DNA of 6,152 nt from Limnochordia bacterium (lineage in GTDB: Bacteria; Bacillota; Limnochordia; Darwinibacteriales; SLO01). The notes beneath the pieces were generated by a model. The model made no database searches. It had not been told where the DNA came from and saw nothing but the letters and a program-made list of their open reading frames with translations. Position numbers and translations under genes: made by a program. Positions 1 through 5,914 of the stretch are shown one piece after another. The stretch covers positions 1-6,152 of the forward strand of contig SLOG01000186.1 in the NCBI GenBank assembly GCA_007132635.1, written 5' to 3'. Every line of letters starts with the position of its first letter. Within the stretch, counting starts at the first letter, position 1.

Positions 1-821
1 CCATAACAGAAAACCGAGACCGCTTGCGGATCGTCTTGATTGCTGGTCCTTCGTCTTCGGGAAAGACGACGTTCGCCCAAAGACTGTCCACACATCTGCG
101 GGTCAATGGCCTCCGGCCTCAGGCTATCAGTCTCGACAACTACTTTGTCGATCGCGACAACACACCTCTGGATGAACACGGGAATTACGACTTCGAATCT
201 CTCGAGGCTATCGATGTCCGTATGTTCAACCATCACTTAACCCAACTCATTCAGGGTGAGACCGTTGCTCTGCCGGAGTACAATTTCCAGCGAGGATGCC
301 GGGAGTGGCGAGGCCGCACGCTCACAGTCAGTCCCGAACAGCCGTTAGTCATCGAAGGCATCCATGGCTTGAACGACGCCTTGACTACAGCAATTCCCAA
401 AGCTCGGAAGTTCAAGATCTACGTCAGTGCGTTAACACAGCTCAACGTCGACGACCATAATCGCATTCCAACGACTGATGTCCGGCTGCTGCGGCGCATC
501 ATTCGTGATCACAAGTTTCGTTTTTACCAAGCGGCCGACACCATTAGGCAGTGGCCCAGCGTACGCCGCGGGGAAGAGAAACACATTTTCCCGTTCCAAG
601 AAGATGCTGATGTTATGTTCAACTCAGCCCTTGTTTACGAGCTCGCTGTGCTTAATGATCAAGCGGAAAACTTACTGAGCACGATTGACGAGCGCCAAGC
701 CGAATTCAGCGAAGCCCAAAGACTCCTGCGGTTTTTAAGCCATTTTCTCAAACCAGCAGCATCCGATCAAATCCCGTGTACGTCGATTATCCGAGAGTTT
801 ATTGGTGGTTCGTGTTTCTAA
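1..821 (+). CDS. Nucleoside kinase, uridine kinase-like (5' end outside window)
   Basis: P-loop kinase of the uridine kinase/phosphoribulokinase family, expected to phosphorylate a nucleoside (uridine/cytidine-like) with ATP or GTP in the cytosol for nucleotide salvage. The Walker A motif GPSSSGKTT lies at 45-71. It is followed by the family motif SLDNYF (Asp codon at 135-137, probable catalytic or metal-binding acid), NYDFE, IEGIHGLN (from 351), the lid-like stretch DHNRIPTTDVRLLRRIIRD, RRGEEKHIFPFQEDADVMFNS, and the typical C-terminal ending REFIGGSCF. The reading frame is open to the first base (272 full codons from position 3). Family members of this type are usually about 550 residues with an N-terminal TGS/threonyl-tRNA-synthetase-like region, so roughly the N-terminal half is missing here. 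The TTG at 24 is therefore not the true start: it would leave almost nothing before the P-loop. The stop is TAA at 819-821, 25 nt before the next gene. Family assignment is firm; the exact nucleoside is not known. Confidence 0.9.
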   Translation, partial: ITENRDRLRIVLIAGPSSSGKTTFAQRLSTHLRVNGLRPQAISLDNYFVDRDNTPLDEHGNYDFESLEAIDVRMFNHHLTQLIQGETVALPEYNFQRGCREWRGRTLTVSPEQPLVIEGIHGLNDALTTAIPKARKFKIYVSALTQLNVDDHNRIPTTDVRLLRRIIRDHKFRFYQAADTIRQWPSVRRGEEKHIFPFQEDADVMFNSALVYELAVLNDQAENLLSTIDERQAEFSEAQRLLRFLSHFLKPAASDQIPCTSIIREFIGGSCF

Positions 822-836
822 ATACGGCTGCGTGTG

Positions 837-846
837 GGAGTTTTCT
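837..846 (+). promoter_or_regulatory. Ribosome binding site deciding the start of the radical SAM gene
   Basis: GGAG at 837-840 (within GGGAG 836-840) sits 6 nt before ATG 847. It favours that ATG over the in-frame TTG at 802, which lies inside the kinase gene, has no comparable site and would add 15 residues not expected before the beta-strand MDILLTTLN. Confidence 0.75.
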
Positions 847-2589
847 ATGGATATTTTGCTAACAACACTAAACGCCAAATACAGTCACTCGAACCTGGCT
901 TTGCGGTACTTACGGGCCTACAGTTGCCGAGATTTCCCTAGTCTCCGAGTGCAAGAGTACAACATCAACCAAGATTTGCAGTTAGTATACGGTGAGCTCA
1001 TCCGAGAAAAGCCGCACGTCTTGGGTTTCTCCTGCTACATCTGGAACATCCGAGAGATCACTGCACTCACAAGCATGGTGAAGGCGGTTCTACCCGAGAC
1101 GACCATCGTTCTCGGAGGGCCTGAGGTTTCGTTTGAATACGAACAGGTGCTTGTGGATTCAGCAGCGGACTTCATTATCGCTGGTGAAGGGGAAGAACCA
1201 TTTCATCAACTTCTGCAAACCATTTATGAGGGGAAGCATGCCGATCCTCGGCGCCAAAAAGCCATACCGGGTTTGGTATACCGTCAAGGAGAAGCAATCC
1301 GTTCCAATGAGCCGCAGATCATAGATCTCAGCACAATCCCCTCGCCATTCGACGATCACCTTGATGAACTAGACGATCGAATTGTGTATGTAGAAACATC
1401 CAGAGGATGTCCTTTTAACTGTTCCTATTGTTTATCATCCCGCACTGGAAAACTGCGGTTTTTCCCAATGGATCGCTGCCTTCGAGAACTCACTCTCCTA
1501 TCGCAGCGCAATCCCGAACAGATTCGCTTTGTGGACCGCACGTTTAATAGCGATGCGGTAAGGGCAGAAAAGCTCGTAGCATTTATGGCGACATTGGAGA
1601 CCACAACTCGTTTCCAGTTGGAGGTTGCAGCGGACCGTCTGACTGATTCGATCATCAACGCATTAAAGACAGCTCCAAAGGGACGTTTTCATCTGGAGGT
1701 AGGCGTTCAATCGACGAACGCAGCGACACTGGAGGCAGTGCAGCGCTGCACCGATTTTTTGTCCATGAGCCGCGTGATGCGTCGTCTCGCCGAGGCGCCC
1801 GCGATTCCGTGTCTCGTCGATCTTATCGCTGGTCTCCCGCACGAGTCAATGCCGCGGTTTCTTGAGTCCTTTAACTATGTTTACCAACTGCAGCCAAGCA
1901 AAATTCATCTTGGGTTTCTCAAACTGTTAAAGGGTTCGAAATTGCGGGCACAAGCCTCGGAATTCGGTTGTCGATTCGCTAAGCACGCACCATACGAAGT
2001 GCTTCAAACAGACCACATGTCGCCAGAAAACCTAAGCGAACTGCACACTTTGGAGGATCTCGTTGAGCGGCTTTACAACTCGGGTCGTTTTCAGCACGTT
2101 CTCGCTGTACTGACGCAGTGGTTTGGCAATCCTGCCGCGTTTTTTACTGATGCTGCAGAGAACTGGCAGCGGCAAGGCTGGCACATGACGGCACACAGTT
2201 TGTTTTCCCTATATGACAAGCTTTTTGTCCTGTATGGTGCCATGATCCCGGGACTGAAAGATGTCCTGCATTTTGACTTCCGTCTTAACGAACCGAAGCG
2301 GACTGCTCCGGCTTGGATGGGAGAGGCAGAGCGCCAACGGCTTTCCGCCAGTCTTAAAGATGGGACCCTCTATCAAAGGCACCAAGAATTTGCAGCCTTT
2401 TCTCCCAGAGAGCTGCGACGGCGCCTGTGGCTCGAGCGATTCGACAGTCCTGTGTATCCCGAACCGACAGGAGTACTCCAAAGAAAGACAGACGAGCCGC
2501 AGTTTCTCTTGTTCTTCTTCCGACAGCTAACTGGTCCAGCAGAGGTTCTCCCATGGACTCAAGACGGTGGGAGGGTTTTGAGAGGGTGA
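847..2589 (+). CDS. B12-binding radical SAM protein with DUF4080-type C-terminus
   Basis: 580-residue cytosolic enzyme. The N-terminal part (about residues 1-130) is a Rossmann-like cobalamin-binding domain, opening MDILLTTLNAKYSHSNLALR with the landmarks GFSCYIWN, LGGPEVS (GGPE at 90-93) and GEGEEP (113-118). The radical SAM core follows (about 180-390) with CPFNCSYC: Cys188, Cys192 and Cys195 form the C-x3-C-x2-C that binds the SAM-activating 4Fe-4S cluster, in the context ETSRGC. The last 190 or so residues match what I know as DUF4080. I see no DxHxxG motif in the B12 domain, so cobalamin would be bound without a lower-axial histidine, as in several B12-dependent radical SAM enzymes. The family can catalyse methylation or other radical chemistry; the substrate of this group is unknown to me. 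The ATG at 847 was chosen over TTG 802 because of its Shine-Dalgarno site. It lies 25 nt after the kinase and 6 nt before the next gene, so it is probably mid-operon. Confidence 0.9.
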   Translation: MDILLTTLNAKYSHSNLALRYLRAYSCRDFPSLRVQEYNINQDLQLVYGELIREKPHVLGFSCYIWNIREITALTSMVKAVLPETTIVLGGPEVSFEYEQVLVDSAADFIIAGEGEEPFHQLLQTIYEGKHADPRRQKAIPGLVYRQGEAIRSNEPQIIDLSTIPSPFDDHLDELDDRIVYVETSRGCPFNCSYCLSSRTGKLRFFPMDRCLRELTLLSQRNPEQIRFVDRTFNSDAVRAEKLVAFMATLETTTRFQLEVAADRLTDSIINALKTAPKGRFHLEVGVQSTNAATLEAVQRCTDFLSMSRVMRRLAEAPAIPCLVDLIAGLPHESMPRFLESFNYVYQLQPSKIHLGFLKLLKGSKLRAQASEFGCRFAKHAPYEVLQTDHMSPENLSELHTLEDLVERLYNSGRFQHVLAVLTQWFGNPAAFFTDAAENWQRQGWHMTAHSLFSLYDKLFVLYGAMIPGLKDVLHFDFRLNEPKRTAPAWMGEAERQRLSASLKDGTLYQRHQEFAAFSPRELRRRLWLERFDSPVYPEPTGVLQRKTDEPQFLLFFFRQLTGPAEVLPWTQDGGRVLRG

Positions 2590-2595
2590 CTTCCT

Positions 2596-3126
2596 ATGAT
2601 TCGACTACTGCTTTTTCTTGGTGTTATCGCTTTTTTGTGCGGGTTGTCCACCGCTGCCTGTGGAGCTTCCGGTTCAACCTTCTGGGATCCTGCCGGTTAC
2701 TTCTCTACCGTCGTTCCGTCGCACTGGCGGCTGCAGGTAAGCGAAAGCAGCGATTCTTTGACAGTCTTCTATGGCCGGGACACCCACGATCTACTGTATG
2801 TAGAACGATTAGATCCGGTGAGGGATGAAACAGCAGCAGACTTTGCAGAGCGAGTCCTGAGCCTCTATCAGACTCCCTATGGACCGCAGGACTTCGCTGT
2901 TTTGGAAGAACCGTTGGCCGCGGAGGTAGGTGGCGTGACAGCCGCCAGAGTTGTTTACGAGTTCATGGGAGGCAGCAATCAGCTTGTGCAGGAACTCAGG
3001 TATTTTGTTCTCGTCGGCAGTGTTGGATTCTCCATTACCTATGCCAACAGTGAAGCAGCATTTGCCAATGGTTTGGACGATCTAAACTCGGTATTGGCTT
3101 CGTGGAGGTGGCTTACCCTTGAATAG
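2596..3126 (+). CDS. Exported PsbP/DcrB-like small protein
   Basis: 176-residue protein with an N-terminal export signal: Arg3, a hydrophobic core at about 4-19, then STAACGASG. Cleavage by signal peptidase I after an Ala in that stretch is plausible. Cys22 preceded by TAA is a poor lipobox, so a lipoprotein is possible but less likely. The mature part starts TFWDPAGYFSTVVPSHWRLQ (Trp30 to Trp44), which resembles the opening of PsbP/Mog1/DcrB-fold proteins (an aromatic-x-D-x-x-G-F/Y segment, then P-x-x-W), and it ends in SVLASWRWLTLE, the usual terminal 'xSWRW' helix. Length fits a single such domain. No catalytic motif is visible. It starts 6 nt after the radical SAM stop, with a GAGGG site at 2582-2586 lying inside that gene's end, and its last 8 nt overlap the metalloprotease gene, so the two are probably translated together. 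The export signal is seen directly; fold assignment is by pattern only and moderate; function is unknown. Confidence 0.75.
   Translation: MIRLLLFLGVIAFLCGLSTAACGASGSTFWDPAGYFSTVVPSHWRLQVSESSDSLTVFYGRDTHDLLYVERLDPVRDETAADFAERVLSLYQTPYGPQDFAVLEEPLAAEVGGVTAARVVYEFMGGSNQLVQELRYFVLVGSVGFSITYANSEAAFANGLDDLNSVLASWRWLTLE
3104..3118 (+). promoter_or_regulatory. Strong ribosome binding site for a TTG start inside the upstream gene
   Basis: GGAGGTG at 3104-3110 is a near-perfect Shine-Dalgarno sequence 8 nt before TTG 3119. It lies in the last codons of the PsbP-like gene and is what makes the TTG start credible. The first in-frame ATG is about 100 codons later (MTHGLL) and would remove the signal peptide and the NAFALP motif. 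Confidence 0.8.
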
Positions 3127-4513
3127 GACAGCGGGAATCGCGGCAATAACACTCTTAATCGTGTTTGTGTCTTTTGGCTTAACGTTTGCGGGCACGGTCG
3201 AACGTTTTGAAGAGACCATCGGTAATTCGGCGGCCCAGCAGTTTATTGAACAGAACGGCGGCCTCTATCATCCTCCTCTGGAACAGCAGCTATGGATAGA
3301 TGCTGTTTTCCAGCGACTCGTCGCACAAACGACTCGCCATGACATCAACTATAAGCTTCGCGTTCTTAACACCCAACGCATCAACGCCTTTGCACTTCCT
3401 AGCGGCCATATCTTTATGACCCATGGACTGCTGCGACTGCTCGAGAACGACGAACATGCTTTGGCTAGCGTTCTTGGCCATGAATTGGCTCATGTTGAGC
3501 ACAAGCACGGTGTCAATGCTCTGCTCCGACAATTGGGTCTAACCATTCTGCTAGAACTCGGTATGATGTGGTTAGACGCACCGACCACAGAGTTCGTTCG
3601 TGCCGCTAGTATCGCGTTGGTGGATATTGTTCAGTCCGGATATGGTCGAGAAGCCGAATACGAGGCGGATGCGTACGGACAGCGTTATGCCGTGGAAGCA
3701 GGGTTTGATCCCATGGGAGCTGTGCATATGCTCGAGCATCTGCTTCCGCTAGAAGGAACCGATCTTCCGATGGCCCTATTCCGATCGCACCCACCCACAA
3801 CGAGTCGGATTCGCCGTATGGAGTCTGGAGCTTTAGCTGTATGGCCAAACCCCGAGCCGGCTTCCACCGGGCTCTTAACAGAAGACGAAGAATCCGAGAG
3901 GATTTCCCGGGCGCCGCAGAGAAAGGATCCTTTGGTGCGTTATGATGTCGAAGTGACTGAGAGCGACACAGGCCGGTTTCTTTCCGTTTATGACCGACAA
4001 ACAGAACGCGATTTAGACTGGTTGGATCAGCAGGTTGTTCAGGATGCGGCTTGGTCGCCGGATGGCCAGCGACTTGCAGTTAGTACTCGCACTGACCCGG
4101 GCGGCAATTGGGAGATTTGGCTATTTAACCGCTGGGGCCGTCGAGTATCCATCTTTCGTTCAGGAGATGATGATTTTCGCACACCGCAGTGGTCTCCTGA
4201 TGGGCGAATGCTAGCCTATACTCAACAGTCAGCGGATTACTCTCATGTACGCGTCGGCTATCTTAACGGCAGCGGCCTGCGAATCAGCAGGGAGCTGCAG
4301 GCAGAGTTAATTCAGTGGACCGCTGAAGGCTTACTGCTGCGCGAGCAGGTCTCGCACGAGCTGTACCTGATTGTGCCGCCGGAAATCGCGGGAGTTACAT
4401 TGGAAAATCCGGTGCCGCGCATTGTTGAACGCAAACGCCGCATTGAACCAACTGTCATTCGCGATGACGAATCGACTATCACGCTCCGCAGGCCGAATGT
4501 GATCACACCATGA
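3119..4513 (+). CDS. Exported M48 zinc metalloprotease with TolB-like propeller tail
   Basis: 464-residue protein. The N-terminus has Arg3 followed by a hydrophobic stretch (about 5-24) ending LTFAG, which is a signal peptide with likely cleavage near TFA or else a membrane anchor, so the protease acts outside the membrane. The peptidase domain (about 30-235) has every M48 hallmark: NAFALPSGH from residue 89, the zinc motif HELAH (His121, Glu122 catalytic, His125), REAEYEAD with Glu180 as probable third zinc ligand, and SHPPTTSRI (His224) near the domain end. This arrangement resembles BepA/YfgC-type M48 proteases, which work in envelope protein quality control. After a linker, PD40/TolB-like repeats appear: WSPDG at 312-316 and 358-362, and a degenerate WTAEG at 400. 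Only about two to three blades are visible, too few for a closed six-blade propeller. The start is TTG with a strong Shine-Dalgarno site, overlapping the upstream gene by 8 nt. The protease call is firm; substrate unknown. Confidence 0.92.
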   Translation: MNRTAGIAAITLLIVFVSFGLTFAGTVERFEETIGNSAAQQFIEQNGGLYHPPLEQQLWIDAVFQRLVAQTTRHDINYKLRVLNTQRINAFALPSGHIFMTHGLLRLLENDEHALASVLGHELAHVEHKHGVNALLRQLGLTILLELGMMWLDAPTTEFVRAASIALVDIVQSGYGREAEYEADAYGQRYAVEAGFDPMGAVHMLEHLLPLEGTDLPMALFRSHPPTTSRIRRMESGALAVWPNPEPASTGLLTEDEESERISRAPQRKDPLVRYDVEVTESDTGRFLSVYDRQTERDLDWLDQQVVQDAAWSPDGQRLAVSTRTDPGGNWEIWLFNRWGRRVSIFRSGDDDFRTPQWSPDGRMLAYTQQSADYSHVRVGYLNGSGLRISRELQAELIQWTAEGLLLREQVSHELYLIVPPEIAGVTLENPVPRIVERKRRIEPTVIRDDESTITLRRPNVITP

Positions 4514-4554
4514 AATCCGAGAGGCCCATCGAACTTCTCTACACAAAACAACGA

Positions 4555-4568
4555 GCTAGGAGGCTAGC
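4555..4568 (+). promoter_or_regulatory. Ribosome binding site embedded in a perfect inverted repeat
   Basis: GCTAG (4555-4559), GAGG (4560-4563) and CTAGC (4564-4568) form a perfect 5-bp stem with a 4-nt loop ending directly at the ATG at 4569. The AGGAGG Shine-Dalgarno sequence (4558-4563) has its last four bases in the loop and its first two in the stem. The inverted repeat is seen directly; any regulatory effect is inferred. Rest of the 55-nt gap (4514-4554): no clear promoter or terminator. Confidence 0.6.
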
Positions 4569-5513
4569 ATGCGCATACTCGTGATCTGGAATTCTTCTTT
4601 AAAAGAAACTGAACTAGAGCAGCTGCGGGCAGAAACAGGGGCAGACATTATTGTCGCAAAGAGTCCAGAAGAGGCTCGCGCTCAGGCACCGAACGCAGAT
4701 GTCATCTTCGGTTTCGCTCGAGGGGATCTTCTGCCGCACGCGGTTAATACTCAATGGACCCAAGTGCCCTATGCCGGAGTTGAGGGTTTACTGCGAGCAC
4801 AATGGGGTAATCCTTCCATGATCTTGACTAATGGAAGCGGGATTTTCGGGAAATGTATTGCCGAACATATTCTTGGAATGCTGCTGTCGTTCACAAGGGG
4901 ACTGCATGTTGCCCGCGACCATCAGCGACAGGCAAATTGGCACTGGCGGTATCCTATGCGGGAATTGTATGGCCGAACTGTAGGTATAGTAGGATTCGGA
5001 GACATTGGCGAGGAAACTGCAAAGCGGCTAAAAGCATTTGACAACTATGTGATCGGTCTACGCTCTAACCCGGCAAAGCTGTCCCGCTACGCTGATGAGA
5101 TGCTTTCGATTAAGGCCTTGGATACGGTGCTTCCGCGCCTGGACTTCCTCGTGTGTGCCTTGCCGCATACGGAGGCGACGACTGGACTGCTTACCGGGGA
5201 ACGGCTCAGAAGACTGCCGAACCACGCGTTTGTCGTCAACGTCGGCCGAGGTTCTCTCTTTGTTGAAGAGGACCTTGTTGAAGCCCTGCAATCCGGAACC
5301 ATTGCTGGGGTCGGATTGGATGTAACAAGGGAAGAACCCTTACCCGCTGACAGCCCTCTCTGGAAGATGGAGAATGTCATTTTGACGCCTCACAACAGCG
5401 GCCAAACACCGCGGCACTGGGAGCGAGCCCTTGACATCTTCGTCAAGAATTGGCAGCGTTTCAATAATGGCGAACCAATGCTAAACACAGTGGATTATCG
5501 GCGGGGTTATTAA
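4569..5513 (+). CDS. D-isomer-specific 2-hydroxyacid dehydrogenase
   Basis: 314-residue cytosolic NAD(P)-dependent oxidoreductase expected to interconvert a 2-keto acid and a D-2-hydroxy acid; length is normal for the family. The substrate domain (about 1-95 plus the C-terminus) contains VPYAGVEGLL and NGSGIFGKCIAEHILG. The nucleotide-binding domain has GxGxxG at Gly142, Gly144 and Gly147 (VGIVGFGDIG). The catalytic set is complete: Arg227 in NVGRGSLF, Glu256 in EEPLPADSPLW and His275 in LTPHNSG. At the end of the second beta-strand, where NAD-specific members carry Asp, this protein has VIGLRSN (Arg165), which points to NADP(H) preference, as in glyoxylate/hydroxypyruvate reductases of this superfamily. 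ATG 4569 has AGGAGG at 4558-4563, 5 nt upstream. It follows the protease gene by 55 nt with no terminator between, so co-transcription is plausible. The substrate (glyoxylate, hydroxypyruvate, phosphoglycerate or other) cannot be decided from the sequence. Confidence 0.9.
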   Translation: MRILVIWNSSLKETELEQLRAETGADIIVAKSPEEARAQAPNADVIFGFARGDLLPHAVNTQWTQVPYAGVEGLLRAQWGNPSMILTNGSGIFGKCIAEHILGMLLSFTRGLHVARDHQRQANWHWRYPMRELYGRTVGIVGFGDIGEETAKRLKAFDNYVIGLRSNPAKLSRYADEMLSIKALDTVLPRLDFLVCALPHTEATTGLLTGERLRRLPNHAFVVNVGRGSLFVEEDLVEALQSGTIAGVGLDVTREEPLPADSPLWKMENVILTPHNSGQTPRHWERALDIFVKNWQRFNNGEPMLNTVDYRRGY

Positions 5514-5527
5514 TCGGGACAAAAAAA

Positions 5528-5553
5528 GAAACCGCTCAGATCCGTGCGGTTTC
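5528..5553 (-). terminator. Rho-independent terminator of the FmdB gene, possibly shared
   Basis: GAAACCGC (5528-5535) pairs perfectly with GCGGTTTC (5546-5553) around a 10-nt loop. Read on the minus strand the stem is followed by seven Ts (complement of A 5521-5527), a classic intrinsic terminator 16 nt past the FmdB stop codon. On the plus strand the hairpin starts 14 nt after the dehydrogenase stop but is followed by CTCGCAATAC, with no T-run, so it would end plus-strand transcription only weakly. Confidence 0.85.
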
Positions 5554-5569
5554 CTCGCAATACAAGCTG

Positions 5570-5797
5570 TTACGATGCTTTGTCGGATGAGGTCGAGTCA
5601 TCTTTGCTCGCCGCCGAACCGCTACGGCTGTCATTCGTGTAAAACCCGGATCCCTTAAAGATGATCCCTACGCCACTGCTGATAAGCCGCTCCACACCGC
5701 TTTGGCATGTAGGACAATGTTCAAGAGGTTCGTCTTTTATGCTCTGGGTGAACTCAAAGGTGCCGCATGAAGGGCAGCGATAATCATAAGTCGGCAT
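5570..5797 (-). CDS. FmdB family zinc-ribbon protein
   Basis: 75-residue protein starting MPTYDYRCPSCGTFEF, the signature opening of the FmdB/CxxC_CXXC_SSSS regulatory-like family. Two CxxC knuckles, Cys8/Cys11 and Cys28/Cys31 (EHCPTCQS), form one zinc ribbon. The segment GVERLISSGVGIIFKGSGFYTND follows, also typical of the family, and then a low-complexity Ser/Asp/Lys tail from about residue 56. The family was named from a putative regulator of formamidase/amidase genes, but its biochemical role is poorly established and many small members sit beside unrelated genes. The ATG start is supported by GGAGGAG (complement of 5804-5810) 6 nt upstream. It has its own promoter and terminator, so it is a one-gene unit convergent with the dehydrogenase and divergent from the gene at 5915. 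Family call is firm, function is not. Confidence 0.92.
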   Translation of the reverse strand: MPTYDYRCPSCGTFEFTQSIKDEPLEHCPTCQSGVERLISSGVGIIFKGSGFYTNDSRSGSAASKDDSTSSDKAS

Positions 5798-5829
5798 CGT
5801 TTTCTCCTCCTTTTCTGCATCTAGACTTT

Positions 5830-5858
5830 ATTCTACAACGTTCTTTGCGTGCAAGCAA
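5830..5858 (-). promoter_or_regulatory. Sigma-70/sigma-A-type promoter for the FmdB gene
   Basis: On the minus strand, TTGCTT (-35, complement of 5853-5858) is followed after exactly 17 nt by TAGAAT (-10, complement of 5830-5835). Both hexamers match the consensus at 4 or more of 6 positions. Transcription would begin around 5823-5825, giving a leader of about 25 nt that carries the GGAGGAG ribosome binding site. Spacing and position fit well; use in the cell is inferred. Confidence 0.65.
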
Positions 5859-5914
5859 CTGGTTTTTCACAAACCGCCGCTGAATCATGAAGAACTAGAA
5901 AGAGAGGGTTTCCC

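Noticed and set aside
24..821. TTG at 24 as the true start of the nucleoside kinase
   Set aside because: The frame stays open to the window edge, the P-loop would begin only 7 residues in, and family members of this type have a long N-terminal region, so the gene simply enters from the left.
802..846. TTG at 802 as start of the radical SAM gene
   Set aside because: It lies inside the kinase gene and has no good ribosome binding site; ATG 847 with GGAG 6 nt upstream gives the expected N-terminal beta-strand.
2427..2828. 133-codon plus-strand open frame across the junction of the radical SAM and PsbP-like genes
   Set aside because: It overlaps two better-supported genes in another frame and its translation is rich in Arg/Ser/Trp without any motif, as expected of a shadow frame.
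5087..5380. 97-codon minus-strand open frame inside the dehydrogenase gene
   Set aside because: It is entirely antisense to a gene whose catalytic motifs are all intact; the translation has Ser/Arg bias and no recognisable domain.
5861..5875. Small hairpin GGTTT-TTCAC-AAACC between the divergent genes
   Set aside because: Only 5 bp, mostly A/T, no T-run beyond it and not placed at a gene end or start; probably chance.
5836..5903. Plus-strand promoter for the gene at 5915
   Set aside because: A promoter is expected here, but no pair of -35/-10 hexamers with 16-18 nt spacing stood out (for example TTGCGT 5845-5850 has no -10 at the right distance), so none is called.
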